Shown in pieces: positions 34,276-43,820 of a stretch of DNA of 59,117 bases. The notes below the pieces were generated by a model. That model worked only from the letters and a program-made list of their open reading frames with translations, searched no databases and was not told the DNA's origin. The first letter of the stretch is position 1. Every line of letters starts with the position of its first letter. Origin of the DNA: an uncultured Lachnospiraceae bacterium (GTDB lineage: Bacteria > Bacillota > Clostridia > Lachnospirales > Lachnospiraceae); contig CAJUMB010000015.1 in the NCBI GenBank assembly GCA_910587105.1, forward strand, positions 1 to 59,117, written 5' to 3'. Position numbers and translations under genes: made by a program.

Positions 34276-35475
34276 GTGTCACAATTCAACACAATAGAAG
34301 AAGCACTGGAAGACCTGCGAAACGGAAAAATTATCCTGGCAACCGATGACCCTGACCGGGAAAACGAAGGGGATTTCATCTGCGCCGCCCAGTTCGCTGA
34401 CACAGCCAACGTAAACTTTATGGCTGTCCACGGCAAGGGTTTAATCTGTATGCCCATGTCAAAGGAATATATCAACAAACTGCAGCTGCCCCAGATGGTC
34501 ACCCAGAATACAGATAACCACGAGACAGCATTTACCATTTCCATTGACAGCATCGACACTTCCACGGGAATTTCCGCAGAGGAACGCTCCATCACAGCCA
34601 TGAAATGCGTGGAAGAAGGAATCAGGCCGGAGGACTTCCGCCGTCCTGGCCATATGTTCCCGCTGCTGGCCAGAAGAAACGGAGTTCTGGAGCGCAACGG
34701 ACACACAGAAGCCACCGTGGATTTATGCCGGCTGGCCGGTCTGAAAGAGTGCGGGCTGTGCTGCGAAATCATGCGGGAGGACGGCACCATGATGCGCACC
34801 TCAGAACTGCTTGAGCTGGCCCAAAAGTGGAATATGAAAATCATCACCATCAAAGACCTGCAGGATTACAGAAGACAGCACGAAAAACTGGTAGACCGGG
34901 TGACTGTCACCAAAATGCCCACCAAATACGGCCATTTTGCCGCTTACGGATATGTAAACCGCTTGAACGGCGAACATCACATCGCACTTGTAAAAGGAGA
35001 TATTGGGGACGGCAGCAACGTCTTATGCCGTGTCCACTCAGAATGCCTCACCGGAGATACCTTCGGTTCTCTGCGCTGCGACTGCGGCCAGCAGCTGGCC
35101 TCAGCCATGACACAAATTGAAAAAGAAGGCCGGGGAATCCTGCTCTACATGCGTCAGGAAGGCCGGGGAATCGGACTGATCAACAAACTGCGGGCTTACG
35201 AACTGCAGGAAAAGGGCATGGATACCCTGGAGGCGAACCTGGCTCTGGGCTTTGCCGGAGACCAGAGAGAATATTACATCGGCGCGCAGATACTGCGGGA
35301 CCTGGGAGTACGCAGCATGCGGCTTCTCACCAACAATCCCGACAAAATCTACCAGCTGTCCGAATACGGCCTGGAAATCACTGAGCGGGTCCCCATCGAG
35401 ATCCTTGCCACTGAGTACGACCTGTTTTACCTGAAAACAAAGCAAAAACGCATGGGACATATCCTGAATCTGTAA
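34276..35475 (+). CDS. ribBA: DHBP synthase / GTP cyclohydrolase II
   Basis: A 399-residue bifunctional enzyme. The N-terminal half makes 3,4-dihydroxy-2-butanone 4-phosphate from ribulose 5-phosphate (DPDRENEGDF near residue 27, RPGHMFPLLAR near 125). The C-terminal half is GTP cyclohydrolase II, with the zinc motif CLTGDTFGSLRCDCG near 257 and RQEGRGIGL near 294. The start is GTG 34276, with AGGAGG 9 bases upstream; the ATG at 34249 lies within ribE and lacks a site. Confidence 0.96.
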   Translation: MSQFNTIEEALEDLRNGKIILATDDPDRENEGDFICAAQFADTANVNFMAVHGKGLICMPMSKEYINKLQLPQMVTQNTDNHETAFTISIDSIDTSTGISAEERSITAMKCVEEGIRPEDFRRPGHMFPLLARRNGVLERNGHTEATVDLCRLAGLKECGLCCEIMREDGTMMRTSELLELAQKWNMKIITIKDLQDYRRQHEKLVDRVTVTKMPTKYGHFAAYGYVNRLNGEHHIALVKGDIGDGSNVLCRVHSECLTGDTFGSLRCDCGQQLASAMTQIEKEGRGILLYMRQEGRGIGLINKLRAYELQEKGMDTLEANLALGFAGDQREYYIGAQILRDLGVRSMRLLTNNPDKIYQLSEYGLEITERVPIEILATEYDLFYLKTKQKRMGHILNL

Positions 35476-35510
35476 TCCCACACAGCCCTGTACTAGGAGG
35501 AAATAAAGAA

Positions 35511-35978
35511 ATGAAAACATTTGAAGGAAAATTAATCGCAAAAGAAATTAAGATCGGAATCGTAGCCGCCCGTTTCAATGAGTTCATCACTTCCAAACTT
35601 TTAAGCGGAGCCATGGACGGACTGCTGCGCCACGATGTAAAAGAAGAAAACATCCACACAGCATGGGTTCCCGGTGCCTTCGAAATCCCGCTGATCGCCT
35701 CCAAAATGGCAAAGAGCGGAAAATACGACGCAGTGATCTGCCTGGGGGCAGTCATCCGTGGCAGCACCACCCACTATGATTATGTATGCAGCGAAGTCTC
35801 CAAGGGAATCGCCGCCATCTCCCTGTCCACAGACGTTCCCGTCATGTTCGGAGTGCTGACCACAGAAAATATCGAGCAGGCCATCGAGCGCGCCGGAACC
35901 AAGGCAGGCAACAAAGGCTATGACTGCGCACTGGGCGCCATAGAAATGGTAAACTTAATCCGGGAAATCGAAAGCTAA
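35511..35978 (+). CDS. ribH: 6,7-dimethyl-8-ribityllumazine synthase
   Basis: A 155-residue enzyme that joins the pyrimidine and butanone precursors to lumazine and forms large capsids. Motifs are ARFNEFIT near residue 19, WVPGAFEIP near 52, GAVIRGSTTHYDYV near 80 (with the catalytic His) and FGVLTTENIEQA near 112. AGGAGG precedes the ATG. Last gene of the riboflavin operon. Confidence 0.97.
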   Translation: MKTFEGKLIAKEIKIGIVAARFNEFITSKLLSGAMDGLLRHDVKEENIHTAWVPGAFEIPLIASKMAKSGKYDAVICLGAVIRGSTTHYDYVCSEVSKGIAAISLSTDVPVMFGVLTTENIEQAIERAGTKAGNKGYDCALGAIEMVNLIREIES

Positions 35979-35996
35979 TCCCCCGTACACATTACC

Positions 35997-36160
35997 TAGA
36001 GCGTGTCTTAAAAATCATTCCTGCCATCTGCACGCCCCACTTTGCGGGAGATTTGTGCCAAATTCAGGTTACATAGCCCGCTATGCGCCCTTCATCTGGC
36101 ACAAATCTCCCACCAAGTGTGACGCACATCTGACAAAAAGCATTTTTAAGACACGCTCTA
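35997..36160. repeat. 164-bp palindromic (MITE-like) repeat, copy 2
   Basis: The same length as copy 1 (164 bp) with the same ends, TAGAGCGTGTCTTAAAAAT and its inverted partner, and the same internal inverted block around GTGCCAAATTCAGG. It begins 18 bases after the ribH stop codon and may also end that transcript. Confidence 0.85.
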
Positions 36161-36322
36161 GGATATCTTCATTCCACCAAAAAGGATAGGCTGAACTACA
36201 TTCCAAGCTCAGTCTATCCCCCTCTCACTTAGCAGCTGCCAAAAACAACTCGTGCAGAACCCCACAGCTCCTCACCACTATTCCCACAGATAATTGCAAA
36301 TCCCAAAAGCTCTCCACAGCCA

Positions 36323-36405
36323 GAGGCTGGCCATCAAAGAACAAATAAAGGAGCGAATTCCAAACGGTTTTGAGCTCCGCATTTGTTTTTTGGATGGCCA
36401 GCCTC
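36323..36405. other. Long imperfect hairpin between ribH and the amino-acid ABC genes
   Basis: GAGGCTGGCCATC and GATGGCCAGCCTC form a 13-bp perfect stem. Inside it ACAAAT/ATTTGT and GGAGC/GCTCC extend the pairing. It follows the stop of the amino-acid ABC ATPase gene (minus strand). No protein gene is evident between 36161 and 36432. A transcript-end structure or a small RNA are both possible. Confidence 0.6.
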
Positions 36406-36432
36406 GTGACTCGCAAAAAAATTTACAATTAC

Positions 36433-37173
36433 CTACAACACCTTTGACAAAAAATCCCGCAGCCTGGGATTCTCAGGATGCTCAAAGAAATCCTTCGGAT
36501 TATTCTCCTCTTTGATTTCCCCGTCAGTCATGAAAAGCACACGGCTGGCCACTTCCCTGGCAAACCCCATCTCATGGGTGACTACAACCATGGTCATGCC
36601 GCCTTTTGCCAATTCCCCCATAATCTCCAGAACTTCTCCCACCATCTCAGGGTCCAGCGCAGATGTGGGCTCGTCGAAAAGCATCACTTCCGGATTCATA
36701 GCCAGAGCCCTGGCAATGGCAATCCGCTGTTTCTGCCCGCCGGACAGCATTCCCGGATAGGCATCGGCTTTATCCGGAAGACCCACCCGTTCCAACAGTT
36801 CTGCTGCCTTCTTGTCCGCTTCCTCATGGGACATAATCTTCAGCTTTGTGGGCGCCAGCGTAATATTTCTTTTCACAGTCAGATGGGGAAATAAATTAAA
36901 ATGCTGGAATACCATCCCCATTTTCTGGCGGTGCCTGTCTATATTCGTCCTTTTGTCCAGAATATCCGTCCCATCAAAAATAATATGTCCCTGTGTGGGT
37001 TCTTCCAGACGGTTGAGGCATCTTAAAAATGTACTTTTCCCGGAACCTGACGGTCCCACAATAAATACCACCTCTCCTGGATAAATATCTGTGGAAATAT
37101 CTGACAGCGCTTTAAAATCCCCGAAGGCTTTCGTCAGGTTCTGCACCTGAATTAACGGTTTATCTGCGCTCAC
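36433..37173 (-). CDS. Polar amino-acid ABC importer, ATPase
   Basis: A 246-residue GlnQ/HisP-type ATPase. Walker A is GPSGSGKST near residue 38, the signature LSGGQKQRIAIARAL near 142, Walker B MLFDEPTSALD near 165. The start is GTG 37173 with AGGAGG about 10 bases upstream, overlapping the permease gene by 14 bases. It is the last gene of a binding protein-permease-ATPase operon. Confidence 0.93.
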   Translation of the reverse strand: MSADKPLIQVQNLTKAFGDFKALSDISTDIYPGEVVFIVGPSGSGKSTFLRCLNRLEEPTQGHIIFDGTDILDKRTNIDRHRQKMGMVFQHFNLFPHLTVKRNITLAPTKLKIMSHEEADKKAAELLERVGLPDKADAYPGMLSGGQKQRIAIARALAMNPEVMLFDEPTSALDPEMVGEVLEIMGELAKGGMTMVVVTHEMGFAREVASRVLFMTDGEIKEENNPKDFFEHPENPRLRDFLSKVL

Positions 37174-37840
37174 TGCTTCGAAGCCTCCTCTCCAGCAATT
37201 TCACTAAATAAGTAAAAATCATAACCAATACCAGATAGATGGCGGCCACAGTAAATAGCGGAACATAAGCATTGTAAGTCTGGCTTCTGATAATATCGCC
37301 GCCCTTTGTCAAATCCTGGAGCGCAATGTAACCGCACACAGAAGTCTCCTTCAAAAGTACGATAAATTCATTGGCCAGCGCAGGCAGAACATTCTTAAAT
37401 ACCTGGGGCAGAATAATATAAATCATGGTCTGTACATAATTAAAGCCAAGGCTTCTGCCCGCCTCAAACTGCCCATTGTCAATGGACAAGATTCCCCCGC
37501 GGATAATTTCCGCCACATAGGCGCCGGAATTAATCCCAAAAGCCAGAGAAGCCACCATAATTTTGCTGGTCATTGATACGAACACAATATAATACATGAT
37601 CAGCAGCTGCACCAGTACAGGCGTCCCGCGGATGACAGTCAGATAAATCTGGCACAGCAGGTTAAACAGCTTCAATTTTCCGGTTTTTTCATAAGTAGAC
37701 CTGACAACAGCCACAAGGAAGCCCAGAAGGATCCCCAGAATCACTGCAAAAAAGGTAATCTGAAGCGTAACGCCCAGACCATCCGCAATATATTTCCAGC
37801 GGTCCTTCTCAATCAGGTTTTGCGCAAGTGCATCCATCAT
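37160..37840 (-). CDS. Polar amino-acid ABC importer, permease
   Basis: A 226-residue HisM/GlnP-type permease with about five membrane helices. The coupling loop segment GQFEAGRSLGF near residue 121 is the family EAA-type motif. It lies 15 bases downstream of the binding-protein gene and overlaps the ATPase gene. Confidence 0.92.
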   Translation of the reverse strand: MMDALAQNLIEKDRWKYIADGLGVTLQITFFAVILGILLGFLVAVVRSTYEKTGKLKLFNLLCQIYLTVIRGTPVLVQLLIMYYIVFVSMTSKIMVASLAFGINSGAYVAEIIRGGILSIDNGQFEAGRSLGFNYVQTMIYIILPQVFKNVLPALANEFIVLLKETSVCGYIALQDLTKGGDIIRSQTYNAYVPLFTVAAIYLVLVMIFTYLVKLLERRLRSSERR

Positions 37841-37855
37841 GGTAGTTCAAGCTCC

Positions 37856-38707
37856 TTATTCCGCACTGTCAGAATCGGCTGCAATATATTTGCTGACGAT
37901 TTCGTCCAGTTCTCCAGACTCTCTCAGACTCTCCAGTGCGCCGTTGATTTTTTCCACCAGTGCGGTATTGTCTTTGGCACAGGCGATGGCATATTCTTCC
38001 TCTGTAAATTTATCTGGAAGAATTTCCAGTCCTTCATTCTGCTCAACAAATACTTTCGCAGGCTGCTCATCGATTACCACTGCGTCAATCTTTCCGGACT
38101 GGAGAGACTGCACTGCTTCAAATCCTTTATTATAACGTTCCACTGTGGCATCTTCCACATCCGCTGAGTAAATATCTCCGGTAGTACCAAGCTGTACGCC
38201 GATTTTCTTTCCGGCCAGGTCATCAGGTGACGCGATCTCACTGCCTTCCGGTACAATCACAACCTGAGAAGCTTCAGCGTATGTATCGGTGAAAGATACA
38301 TTTTCCTCCCTGTCAGGGGTCACTGTCATCCCAGCTGCTCCGATATCCGCCTTTCCCGATGTGACAGCCGTGATAATGGCATCAAATGCCATGTCCTCAA
38401 TCTGAAGTTCCAAGCCAAGTTCCTCGGCAACTGCAGCGGCGATCTCCGCATCAATGCCAACGATTTCATCGCCCTCGTAAAATTCATAGGGAGGGAATTC
38501 CGCATTGGTGGCCATAATCAGTTTCCCCTCCTGGGCAGTAGCAATCTCTTCACTGCCGCCTTCCTCTGAACTTCCGGCCTCGCTGGAGCTCTCAGCTCCA
38601 CTGGAACTCCCGGTTTCACCAGCGCCCGCGTCATCCTTCGAGCCGCCGCAGCCTGCCAGAGACAGTGTCATAGTTCCCATCAACAGCATACAAAGTAACT
38701 TTTTCAT
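37856..38707 (-). CDS. Amino-acid ABC importer, substrate-binding lipoprotein
   Basis: A 283-residue family 3 solute-binding protein. A lipoprotein signal ends at the lipobox LAGC near residue 20, then an acidic Ser/Glu/Gly-rich linker (about 25-55), then the two-lobed binding domain with ATNAEFPPYEF, EIVGIDAEIA and GKADIGAAGMTVTPDRE segments. These resemble cystine or general polar amino-acid binders; the ligand is not certain. ATG 38707 is set by AGGAG upstream. Confidence 0.92.
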   Translation of the reverse strand: MKKLLCMLLMGTMTLSLAGCGGSKDDAGAGETGSSSGAESSSEAGSSEEGGSEEIATAQEGKLIMATNAEFPPYEFYEGDEIVGIDAEIAAAVAEELGLELQIEDMAFDAIITAVTSGKADIGAAGMTVTPDREENVSFTDTYAEASQVVIVPEGSEIASPDDLAGKKIGVQLGTTGDIYSADVEDATVERYNKGFEAVQSLQSGKIDAVVIDEQPAKVFVEQNEGLEILPDKFTEEEYAIACAKDNTALVEKINGALESLRESGELDEIVSKYIAADSDSAE

Positions 38708-38825
38708 CTTTCTTCTCCTTTTGGTAAATGCATAATTATGCAGCCTATTCTGCATATAGAACCGGCATGCCAAACGTCCGTTTTTTATTGGCAGGACCTG
38801 TGGACAGGCCGGTTGTCCAATTAGT

Positions 38826-38853
38826 ATTGTACCATTTTTCTCATAGATTACAA
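38826..38853 (-). promoter_or_regulatory. Sigma-A promoter of the amino-acid ABC operon
   Basis: On the minus strand TTGTAA (38853-38848) and TACAAT (38831-38826) are 16 bases apart, leaving a leader of about 110 bases. The rest of the gap 38708-39008 shows no gene. Confidence 0.6.
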
Positions 38854-39008
38854 GAAGAAAGTGTATATTTTGAATAATTGTAACTAATTTCTAATCCAGA
38901 TAATTATGAAACTGCTTTCAAACGTCATGAGTTTTGGGACCAAACTCTGGTTATGAAACTTCTGCTGCCAAAATCCCCCACAGGCTCACCCTTGCCACTA
39001 CTCTGCCG

Positions 39009-40052
39009 TCAGCTCCTCCCGCTGTCCTGAACCTCTGGCTTGGCGGGTGCGTTGGCCTGAAACTCAGTGAAATAGCAGCTCTCCCTCTCCACAATACGGC
39101 AGGGAAATTCCACCCGCAGATTCTCTGTGTGCCCGTGGAGAATCCTGTCGTGTAAAATCTGTACAGCCATATGTGCCATAGCCTCCCGGGGAATGTGCAC
39201 AGTAGTCAGCAAAGGGGTGGTCATCTGGGCTTCTTCAATATTATCAATGGAGATCACGGAAATCTGCCTTCCTTTCATCTTCCTATGTTCCCGGAGAGCC
39301 TGAAGAGCCCCCACCGCTGTAATGTCATTGGCACACAGCACAGCTGTCAGTTCTTCATCCCCCATGAGCCGGATCATGGCCTGGTATCCTTCCTCCCTGG
39401 ACTGTCCGGTGGGCACAATGCAGCTGTAGTCAATGGCCAGCTGATTACGTATCATCGTCTCATTATACCCCACATACCTGCTCTCATAAGAACAATCTCC
39501 AATATATCCGATCTTTCGATGTCCTCTTTTTATTAGATACTCCACCGCCTCCTGGGCTGCTTTTTTTCCGTCGCACACCACCTCGTCAATCTCAAAATTC
39601 ATGGGATTACGCCAGATTCCCACCAGGTTTCTCGTATATTTGGAAAGTGTGCCCAGCAGCTTTGCGGAACAGCGTCCCAGAATAATCATCCCGCTGCACC
39701 CATTCATCCTGCATCCAATGTCGTCTCTGGCCGTTGTCAGAATCTCTGCCGTGAATCCTTTGCGGAAAATCTCGATTTCAAGCCCCCGGTACAATTCTTT
39801 AAAAAAAGGGTCGTTATCCAGTGTTTCCACTCTGGCCAGGACAATGAGAATGTGCAGTTTCTGCACCGGGTCTGCCTGTCCCATTTTCAGATTTCTCGCA
39901 GACTGGTTAGGCACATAATGAAGCTCATGGGCCGCCTTCCATATTCTGGCTTTTACCTGTTCCGACGCACAGGTGGTACTGCTGTTATTCAGAACCCTGG
40001 AAACTGTGGACGGGGAAACTCCGGCCATCTGCGCTATTTTTTTTAAAGACAT
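39009..40052 (-). CDS. LacI family transcriptional regulator
   Basis: A 347-residue sugar-type repressor. The N-terminal helix-turn-helix has SLKKIAQMAGVSPSTVSRVL and the hinge LHYVPNQSARNLK near residue 48. A periplasmic-binding-like effector domain follows (about 62-330), with GYIGDCSYESRYVGY and CANDITAVGAL typical of the family. ATG 40052 has GGAG 7 bases before it; an ATG four codons upstream is closer to the site. No sugar operon is adjacent, so the target is unknown. Confidence 0.9.
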   Translation of the reverse strand: MSLKKIAQMAGVSPSTVSRVLNNSSTTCASEQVKARIWKAAHELHYVPNQSARNLKMGQADPVQKLHILIVLARVETLDNDPFFKELYRGLEIEIFRKGFTAEILTTARDDIGCRMNGCSGMIILGRCSAKLLGTLSKYTRNLVGIWRNPMNFEIDEVVCDGKKAAQEAVEYLIKRGHRKIGYIGDCSYESRYVGYNETMIRNQLAIDYSCIVPTGQSREEGYQAMIRLMGDEELTAVLCANDITAVGALQALREHRKMKGRQISVISIDNIEEAQMTTPLLTTVHIPREAMAHMAVQILHDRILHGHTENLRVEFPCRIVERESCYFTEFQANAPAKPEVQDSGRS

Positions 40053-40114
40053 AGTTTTCTCCATTCTGGTATATGATATGATCAGACGCTTGAAAATCCT
40101 TACCGGAGGTTTGT

Positions 40115-40624
40115 ATGCAGAAAAAATTAAACTTTTTCACTAAACTGGGTTTCCTTCTAACTGCCCTGGCAGGCACTTTCCTTCATTTCTTATATGGATT
40201 AACGGGAAAGACCCTGTGGACAGGTCTGTTTTCCTCCATCAACGAGTCCGTGTGGGAGCATATGAAGCTTGTCTTTTTCCCCCTGACCGCCTATTTTATC
40301 TTTGAGTGTCTGCGCCTGGGCGCGAAAGTACCTGCCCTGGTTTCTGCCAGCCCATGGGGAATCCTGTCCGGAACCTTCTCTGTTCCCGTTGTTTTTTACA
40401 CCTATACAGGCATCCTGGGCCGTCATATTACGGCTGTGGATATTGGCATCTTCCTTCTGGGTATCTTCCTGGGATTTTATACACAGAGAACCCTCATACA
40501 CCGGAACACCTGCCCCCGGACAGATAATATTTTTCTGCCCTGGAGCCTGGTGGTCCTGACAGGTCTGTGCTTTTTCATATTCACCTTCCGTCCGCCCTCA
40601 CTGCCTCTTTTTCACAGACCTTAA
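40115..40624 (+). CDS. Integral membrane protein, DUF6512-like
   Basis: A 169-residue protein with about five predicted membrane helices, starting with MQKKLNFFTKLGFLLTALAG. The segment FLHFLYGLTG and the conserved NESVWEHMKLVFFP resemble the DUF6512 family of small Clostridia membrane proteins of unknown function. GGAGG precedes the ATG. It is divergent from the LacI gene and convergent with the GH25 gene. Confidence 0.65.
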   Translation: MQKKLNFFTKLGFLLTALAGTFLHFLYGLTGKTLWTGLFSSINESVWEHMKLVFFPLTAYFIFECLRLGAKVPALVSASPWGILSGTFSVPVVFYTYTGILGRHITAVDIGIFLLGIFLGFYTQRTLIHRNTCPRTDNIFLPWSLVVLTGLCFFIFTFRPPSLPLFHRP

Positions 40625-40643
40625 AGGCGGATGAAAGAGGGTT

Positions 40644-41843
40644 TCAGTAAGGAAGGCGGAGCACTTCCCCGGGATAGATCAGATTGGGATTGGAAATTGC
40701 ATTTTCTTCGGCCAGATCCGCTGCAGAAGTACCATATTCCTGCGCAATCTGCCACAGAGTATCTCCCGGGCGCACGGTATAGGTGTTCCTGCCAAAATCT
40801 GAATCTCCCGGAATCTGAAGGCGCTGGCCTGGGTATATAAAATTAGGGTTGGCAATGTGGTTCATGGCAGCCAGCTTTGACACTGTGGTCCGGTATTTCG
40901 CTGCTATTGATGACAGCGTATCACCCGGACGCACTGTGTAATAATAATCATCCGCCTCTGCCCCATCATCCCGAATGGGAATACGGAGTTTTTCTCCTGG
41001 ATAGATCACGCCCGGATTGGTAATTCCATTTTCCTCTACAATGGCGGACACACTAACCCGGTATAACAGTGCAATATGCCACAGAGTATCTCCCGGCTTC
41101 ACCTGATAGACCACAATGTTCGAGGAAGGCTTGGGCCTGTCAACGGGTTTCACCTGCCCGGCAGATTCCAAAAACATGGCGTCAGTAAAAACATCCCGGT
41201 CCACAAACCCGGAAATACCGGGTATCTGTCCCTGGTCTGAATACTGCCACCCGGCCCAGGCAGACCAGTTTACCGACGAAGACGGTTCAGAGACCCCATA
41301 TTCAGCCGCCCACAGCGGATAAGCCGTCAGTCCGCCGCCGAATACAGAGCCCGCGTTGGACGTATCGCTGTAAACCACCGCTCCTTTGCCGCTGAATTCC
41401 TCCACTGCCTGAACGAAAGATAATCCGATCTGATTGGCTTCTTCTGCTGACAAATTTATCAAATCTTCAAAATCCATGGCAAGACGGCACTCAAAATCTT
41501 TCCCCCGGACAGTATTGACAAAAAACTGTGCCTGATATCTGGCCTGGGAATCAGTCCTGGCTGTCACATAATGGTAAAATCCCACCTGCAGTCCCGCTGC
41601 CTTTGCCCTCTGATAATTCTGTTCAAAATATGGGTCCACATAACTGCTTCCCATGCTGGAACGGATATAGACCACACGAATCCCGGCCGCGGCTGCCTGT
41701 TCAAAATCAATGTTTCCCTGCCACTGGCTCACATCGATCCCCTCCTGCTGTCCTCCGGCCGCGGGGGGCAGTGCAAAAACCTGAACGGAACATGCCGCTA
41801 AAACAAAGATAAGGGGCATAAACAGAAATAATTTTTTTATCAT
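40644..41843 (-). CDS. GH25 lysozyme-like hydrolase with three LysM domains
   Basis: A 399-residue exported cell-wall hydrolase. The signal region ends in LAAC near residue 18, which could be a lipobox, or in VFA. A GH25 muramidase domain spans about 35-230, with GIDVSQWQG and the catalytic pair in AMDFED near 163. Three LysM peptidoglycan-binding modules follow (about 248-292, 302-346, 354-398), each with an xVxPGDTL motif. It probably cuts the MurNAc-GlcNAc bond of peptidoglycan and stays bound to the wall. Confidence 0.93.
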   Translation of the reverse strand: MIKKLFLFMPLIFVLAACSVQVFALPPAAGGQQEGIDVSQWQGNIDFEQAAAAGIRVVYIRSSMGSSYVDPYFEQNYQRAKAAGLQVGFYHYVTARTDSQARYQAQFFVNTVRGKDFECRLAMDFEDLINLSAEEANQIGLSFVQAVEEFSGKGAVVYSDTSNAGSVFGGGLTAYPLWAAEYGVSEPSSSVNWSAWAGWQYSDQGQIPGISGFVDRDVFTDAMFLESAGQVKPVDRPKPSSNIVVYQVKPGDTLWHIALLYRVSVSAIVEENGITNPGVIYPGEKLRIPIRDDGAEADDYYYTVRPGDTLSSIAAKYRTTVSKLAAMNHIANPNFIYPGQRLQIPGDSDFGRNTYTVRPGDTLWQIAQEYGTSAADLAEENAISNPNLIYPGEVLRLPY

Positions 41844-41888
41844 AAAAAAATCCTTTTTCTGCTAGTTTATGCCCCTTAATCATGAACG

Positions 41889-43538
41889 CTACTGTTTCAG
41901 TTTGAATTTGTTTGTCTGTGCTTCCAGAACATGTACCTGTTCAAAAAGCTCTGAGCTCACTGCCGCAGACTCCTGGCTGCTGGCAGAGTTAGTCTGTACC
42001 ACGGAAGAAATCTGGCTGACGCCCTCATTCACCTGTGCAATGGAAAGAGCTTCGTTATGTATCGCATCAGCAATTACACCGATAGCACTGTTGGACTGTG
42101 TAACCAGTTCCAATGTCTTTTTCAGTGTTTCTGAAACCTCTCCTACAATCTGGTTGCCCCGTTCTGTGGCATTGACAGAATTTTCAATGAGCTCTTTCGT
42201 GGCTTTCGCCGCCTGATCGGATTTGGCTGCCAGATTCCGCACTTCATCCGATACCACTGCAAATCCTTTGCCCGCCGAGCCAGCCCGCGCCGCCTCTACG
42301 GCTGCATTCAATGCCAGAATATTGGTCTGGAACGCAATGTTCTCAATGGTGGCAATAATCTTGCCAATCTGCTGGGATGCCTGGCTGATATCATCCATAG
42401 CTGCCACCATTTCTTCCATCTGATGACTGCTGATGGAAACCTGTTCCCCGGTGAGACGGGCATTTTCCTGTGCCTCGGAAGCCGATTCCACATTTTTCTC
42501 TGCGTTTCTGGCAAGTTCATCCAATGTGGCAGATAATTCTTCCACAGCACTGGCCTGCTCTGTGGCACCCTGAGACAGGGACTGAGCGCTGTCAGAGAGC
42601 TGTCCTGCATTGCCGGACACGCTGCGCTGGGCATCACAGATACTGGATATGGCCACAGAAAGAGTGGAGGTCAGGCTGTCTAATGATTCCTCAATAGAGC
42701 GGAAATCCCCCACATAGGGAACGGATGTATGAACATCAAAGTTACCCTGAGACAACTGTTCCATAATCCGGTTCAAATCTTCCACATAGCTGTTAATCAA
42801 TCCCACAGATTTCTCCAAGGTCAAAGCCAGATCCCCCAGTTCATCATCCGACTGGTAATCCAAGTGCAAATCCAGCCGTCCCTCCTGCAGAATCCTGCTC
42901 TTGCTGGTAATGGACAAAAGAGGTTTTACCACAAAACGCAGCACATACTGAATCAGACTCACCTGGCAGAGCAGAGCCAGAACCAGACAGACACCGCACA
43001 TCAGCTGCATCAGCAGAATCGTTGAACGCATCTGTTCGATGGAATTTTCACTCAGCATAGTCCCCCGTTCCACAACGCGGTCCAAATACCCTACCAGAGT
43101 GGTCAGAGTAGACTGAATAGTATCCTGGTAATACGCCTGTGCTTCCTGCGGATTCGTTTCCAAAAGCTCCAATGCATGAACTGCTGATTCGTGAAGCTCT
43201 TTATGCAGAGGTTCCATCTCGGTCTGAAGCTTTACAATCTCCTCATCCTCTGTAATAGCATCCCCGTAAAGCCACTTTCCCAACACACAGGAGGTGGGGT
43301 CCGTACTGCCTGTAAATTCCATCCCCTCGTACAACGCATTGCTCAGCCCCACGGACCATTTGTAATGAGCAACCTCGGCTGCCTGGGCTTTACTCAGTAC
43401 CACCTCTGCCTCCGCATTAGCGGTCCGCATTTCCTCCACCCGCAGAATGTTCACGGTCGTAACGCCGCTTAGCAAAAGCACAGAAATGAGCGTTGCTGCC
43501 ACCCGGACCCCAAACATTTTCTTGATACTTTTACGCAT
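41889..43538 (-). CDS. Methyl-accepting chemotaxis protein with an extracytoplasmic CZB-like domain
   Basis: A 549-residue chemoreceptor. Membrane helices lie near 12-32 and 176-200. The outside domain between them carries His58 (HYKW), Cys84 (CVLGKWL), His112 and His116 (LHKELH), the pattern of the zinc-binding CZB domain. HAMP-like and signalling regions follow, with the conserved hairpin tip ALNAAVEAARAG near 400. CZB domains are usually cytoplasmic, so the outside position is notable. Ligand could be zinc or an oxidant; this is inferred from the family. Confidence 0.87.
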   Translation of the reverse strand: MRKSIKKMFGVRVAATLISVLLLSGVTTVNILRVEEMRTANAEAEVVLSKAQAAEVAHYKWSVGLSNALYEGMEFTGSTDPTSCVLGKWLYGDAITEDEEIVKLQTEMEPLHKELHESAVHALELLETNPQEAQAYYQDTIQSTLTTLVGYLDRVVERGTMLSENSIEQMRSTILLMQLMCGVCLVLALLCQVSLIQYVLRFVVKPLLSITSKSRILQEGRLDLHLDYQSDDELGDLALTLEKSVGLINSYVEDLNRIMEQLSQGNFDVHTSVPYVGDFRSIEESLDSLTSTLSVAISSICDAQRSVSGNAGQLSDSAQSLSQGATEQASAVEELSATLDELARNAEKNVESASEAQENARLTGEQVSISSHQMEEMVAAMDDISQASQQIGKIIATIENIAFQTNILALNAAVEAARAGSAGKGFAVVSDEVRNLAAKSDQAAKATKELIENSVNATERGNQIVGEVSETLKKTLELVTQSNSAIGVIADAIHNEALSIAQVNEGVSQISSVVQTNSASSQESAAVSSELFEQVHVLEAQTNKFKLKQ

Positions 43539-43820
43539 GACTATACATCCTTTCTCTGTTTATTGCACTTTTGAGTTCAGCGCATGATAAGAATAGCTCT
43601 AGTATACCATGGTACAGCACATATTTTCAACCTTATCTTATGGCATGTTTTTCAAATATTATTTTGCCGGTTACTGTTCACGGATAATATTCCGCTTACC
43701 ATTTCCCCGAGAGTATTCCTCACAGCGTTTTCCGCTGGTTTTTCCATGAATATCTTGTAATTTTCTCCATTTTAGTGTACCATAGAATTCTAAAAATACA
43801 TTTTGAGGAGGCACAAATAT

